The position numbers and the translations under genes were made by a program. Shown one piece after another: positions 62,475 to 64,000 of a DNA stretch of 64,000 bases. The DNA is from Hemicordylus capensis (lineage: Eukaryota; Chordata; Lepidosauria; Squamata; Cordylidae), in NCBI RefSeq assembly GCF_027244095.1, contig NC_069669.1, forward strand, positions 9,450,501-9,514,500, given 5' to 3'. Position 1 is the stretch's first letter. Every line of letters starts with the position of its first letter. The notes beneath the pieces were generated by a model. It saw only the letters and a program-made list of their open reading frames with translations. It ran no database searches and was not told the origin of the DNA.

Positions 62475-63045
62475 AGCAGCGGGGCATAGTAGTAAGTGTG
62501 TTGGACTAGCACCAGGGAGACCCAAGTTCAAATCCCCATACAGCCATGTATGGGCAGTTCCCACAACCATAACACGGACTAGGAGATGAGTTCTACCCAG
62601 TTTTAGGGGCTGGGTGTGCTCCCATTTTGAGATTGTGTGTTAGATAAAAACCAGGTCAGAGGCGGGGAGCTTGATCATCTGTCAAGCCCCAGCTGGGTAC
62701 GATGAGTGTACCCCACCCAGATTCCTTCCCCAGCTTTGGAATGAGGTGGGCAGAAAAAATCACCCTATCCAGCTGGGGCTAGACAGATCCTCGCCTCCTG
62801 CCTTGGCTTTCTCCAACACATAATCACCAAGCGGGATCACGGCCAGCACTTGAAACCAGATCGGACTCATCTCCTGCCCAGTTTATGGCTGTGTGAACTG
62901 CCTTACTGGGTGACTCTGGGCCAGTTACTTATTTCATGGCTGAACCTACTTCATAGGGTCGTTGTGCGGACAAACATAAACCACGTACGCCTCTCTGAGC
63001 TCCATGGAGGAAGAGCAGGATATAAATGTCAAAATCTATTTAAAA
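62475..63045 (+). mobile_element. tRNA-derived SINE split by a MITE
   Basis: The head GGCATAGTAGTAAGTGTGTT ... CAAGTTCAAATCCCCATACA lies before 62550. The body CTGGGTGACTCTGGGCCAGT ... GGAAGAGCAGGATATAAATG resumes after 62904. The gap is filled by a MITE with long inverted ends. Confidence 0.85.
62551..62903. mobile_element. MITE with about 40-bp inverted ends, TA flanks
   Basis: The left end TGGGCAGTTCCCACAACCAT ... AGGAGATGAGTT is the approximate complement of the right end ACTCATCTCCTGCCC ... GGCTGTGTGAACTGCCT. TA is present on both sides (62549-62550, 62904-62905), which would fit a Tc1/mariner-type element. A three-base duplication (PIF/Harbinger type) is not excluded. Inside, CAGCTGGG occurs in both orientations (62691, 62781). 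It has no coding frame. Confidence 0.75.
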
Positions 63046-64000
63046 TTAGATCTGCTCAGAGGAAGGTGCCCCAGTCTACGGTTTCATGCAGGAAACTGTG
63101 GGGAACCCTGTATATGTGGATTGCCTTGCACATATCTGCCCCAGGATGCTGTTTGACTCAGCAGACTGGGATAATGACTCGTGGGGTTCTTTGTGTGGCC
63201 TGCACACTTGCAAAAAAAAAGGCAGTCCCCAAACCCGCTAGGTTCCCCGTCAGACACAACACATTTTTTTTTAAGTGCCTTTGCCTTTTGCCAAGTGAGA
63301 AGTGGCCACAATACAGAAAAACAGCTTGAAAACACCCGAGAAGTGAGGAAACCAAGAAGGAAGAGGGTAGCAACTCAGGCTTCCCATCCCATCAGGATCC
63401 TCCGGTTTGTGCAACTGTTAGGCAGGCACAGAACCAAAAAACCAAACCAAACCCCCAAACGTATCTCTCTTCTGAGGTGAAAGAAAACCCCTCATCCTGA
63501 TCGGTCAGTCGTGCTTTCATGCAGGGCTTCAGACCAGAGCGCCAGGAATGATGGAGGCGGCAGGGGGCCGCATCCAAGAGGAAGCCCACATGAACGGCGG
63601 GGCTGTCGGGAGGCTTCTAATTGGCCGAGAGCTTGCCAGGTGGAAGTGCCTTCCCGCCGCTCTGAACAAGGCTGTCCAATTCCACAGATTGTGCCCGGCC
63701 TCCTGCGATTTCTTTTTCCACCTTGCTCCTGCTGCCGCTGACTATTTTTAGGACGGCCCCCAACTTGGCCAAGGTTCCCCTCTTCTGTTCCACAAGGCAG
63801 TGCTGGTTGCTTTCAGGGTGCTGAGAAGCGACTTCGTTGGACATGCTCGCCTTGATGTATGTGCTGGAAGGGCTGTCCTGTCCCTAGCTGGTCGCCTAGG
63901 TAGTCACCTCAGACGACAATTCTTGGGGGGCGCCACAGCTCCCTGGGTGGAGGTCGAGTGGGCAGGACCAGCCTCCCTAGCTGGTCTCTGGTCGGGATGT
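63046..64000. other. No gene seen; repeat scrap at the right end
   Basis: Mostly unique. From about 63885, GTCGCCTAGGTAGTCACCTC ... GGGGGGCGCCACAGCTCCC belongs to a small repeat also represented by short pieces at 8.38 and 44.57 kb. It runs towards the window edge. Confidence 0.4.

Overview
This is vertebrate nuclear DNA, almost certainly from a squamate reptile (lizard or snake). Five copies of a tRNA-headed SINE ending in the Bov-B-type tail (the Sauria SINE design) are present. They are accompanied by many CR1 LINE 3-prime fragments, a very abundant composite SINE with a 5S-rRNA-like part followed by a tRNA-Ala-like part, hAT-type MITEs and many microsatellites. The window holds one clear protein gene and one clear RNA gene. 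The rest is intergenic, intronic or untranslated sequence, roughly half of it recognisable repeats. No virus-like or LTR element was recognised.

The protein gene is SBK1 (SH3-binding-domain serine/threonine kinase 1) on the + strand. Three coding exons (33313-33508, 34242-34444, 35394-36182) have consensus splice sites and encode 395 residues with a complete set of kinase motifs. A GC- and CpG-rich island at about 10.1-11.8 kb, with a consensus splice donor at 10902/10903, is a plausible promoter and non-coding first exon some 22 kb upstream. Sequence after the stop may be a long 3-prime UTR reaching an AATAAA at 42488, although it carries microsatellites and transposon insertions.

The RNA gene is a tRNA-Cys (anticodon GCA) at 58512-58583, with a perfect cloverleaf, both internal promoter boxes and a T-run terminator.

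Layout: 0-10 kb is repeat-rich intergenic DNA; 10-12 kb is the CpG island; 12-33 kb is the presumed first intron, packed with SINEs, CR1, MITEs and nested insertions; 33.3-36.2 kb is coding SBK1; 36.2-42.5 kb is the candidate 3-prime UTR. From 42.5 to 64 kb the sequence is intergenic, with three minisatellites (44.7, 46.3 and 48.6 kb), a 442-bp foldback hAT element, the tRNA-Cys and a TA-flanked MITE.

No previously undescribed multi-gene system is visible. The items most worth a second look are the 5S/tRNA composite SINE and its subfamilies, the tail-to-tail SINE pairs, datable nested insertions with target-site duplications, a 36-bp in-frame minisatellite framed by splice-like sites, the short SBK1 C-terminus, and a few non-repeat AT-rich blocks that could be conserved enhancers.
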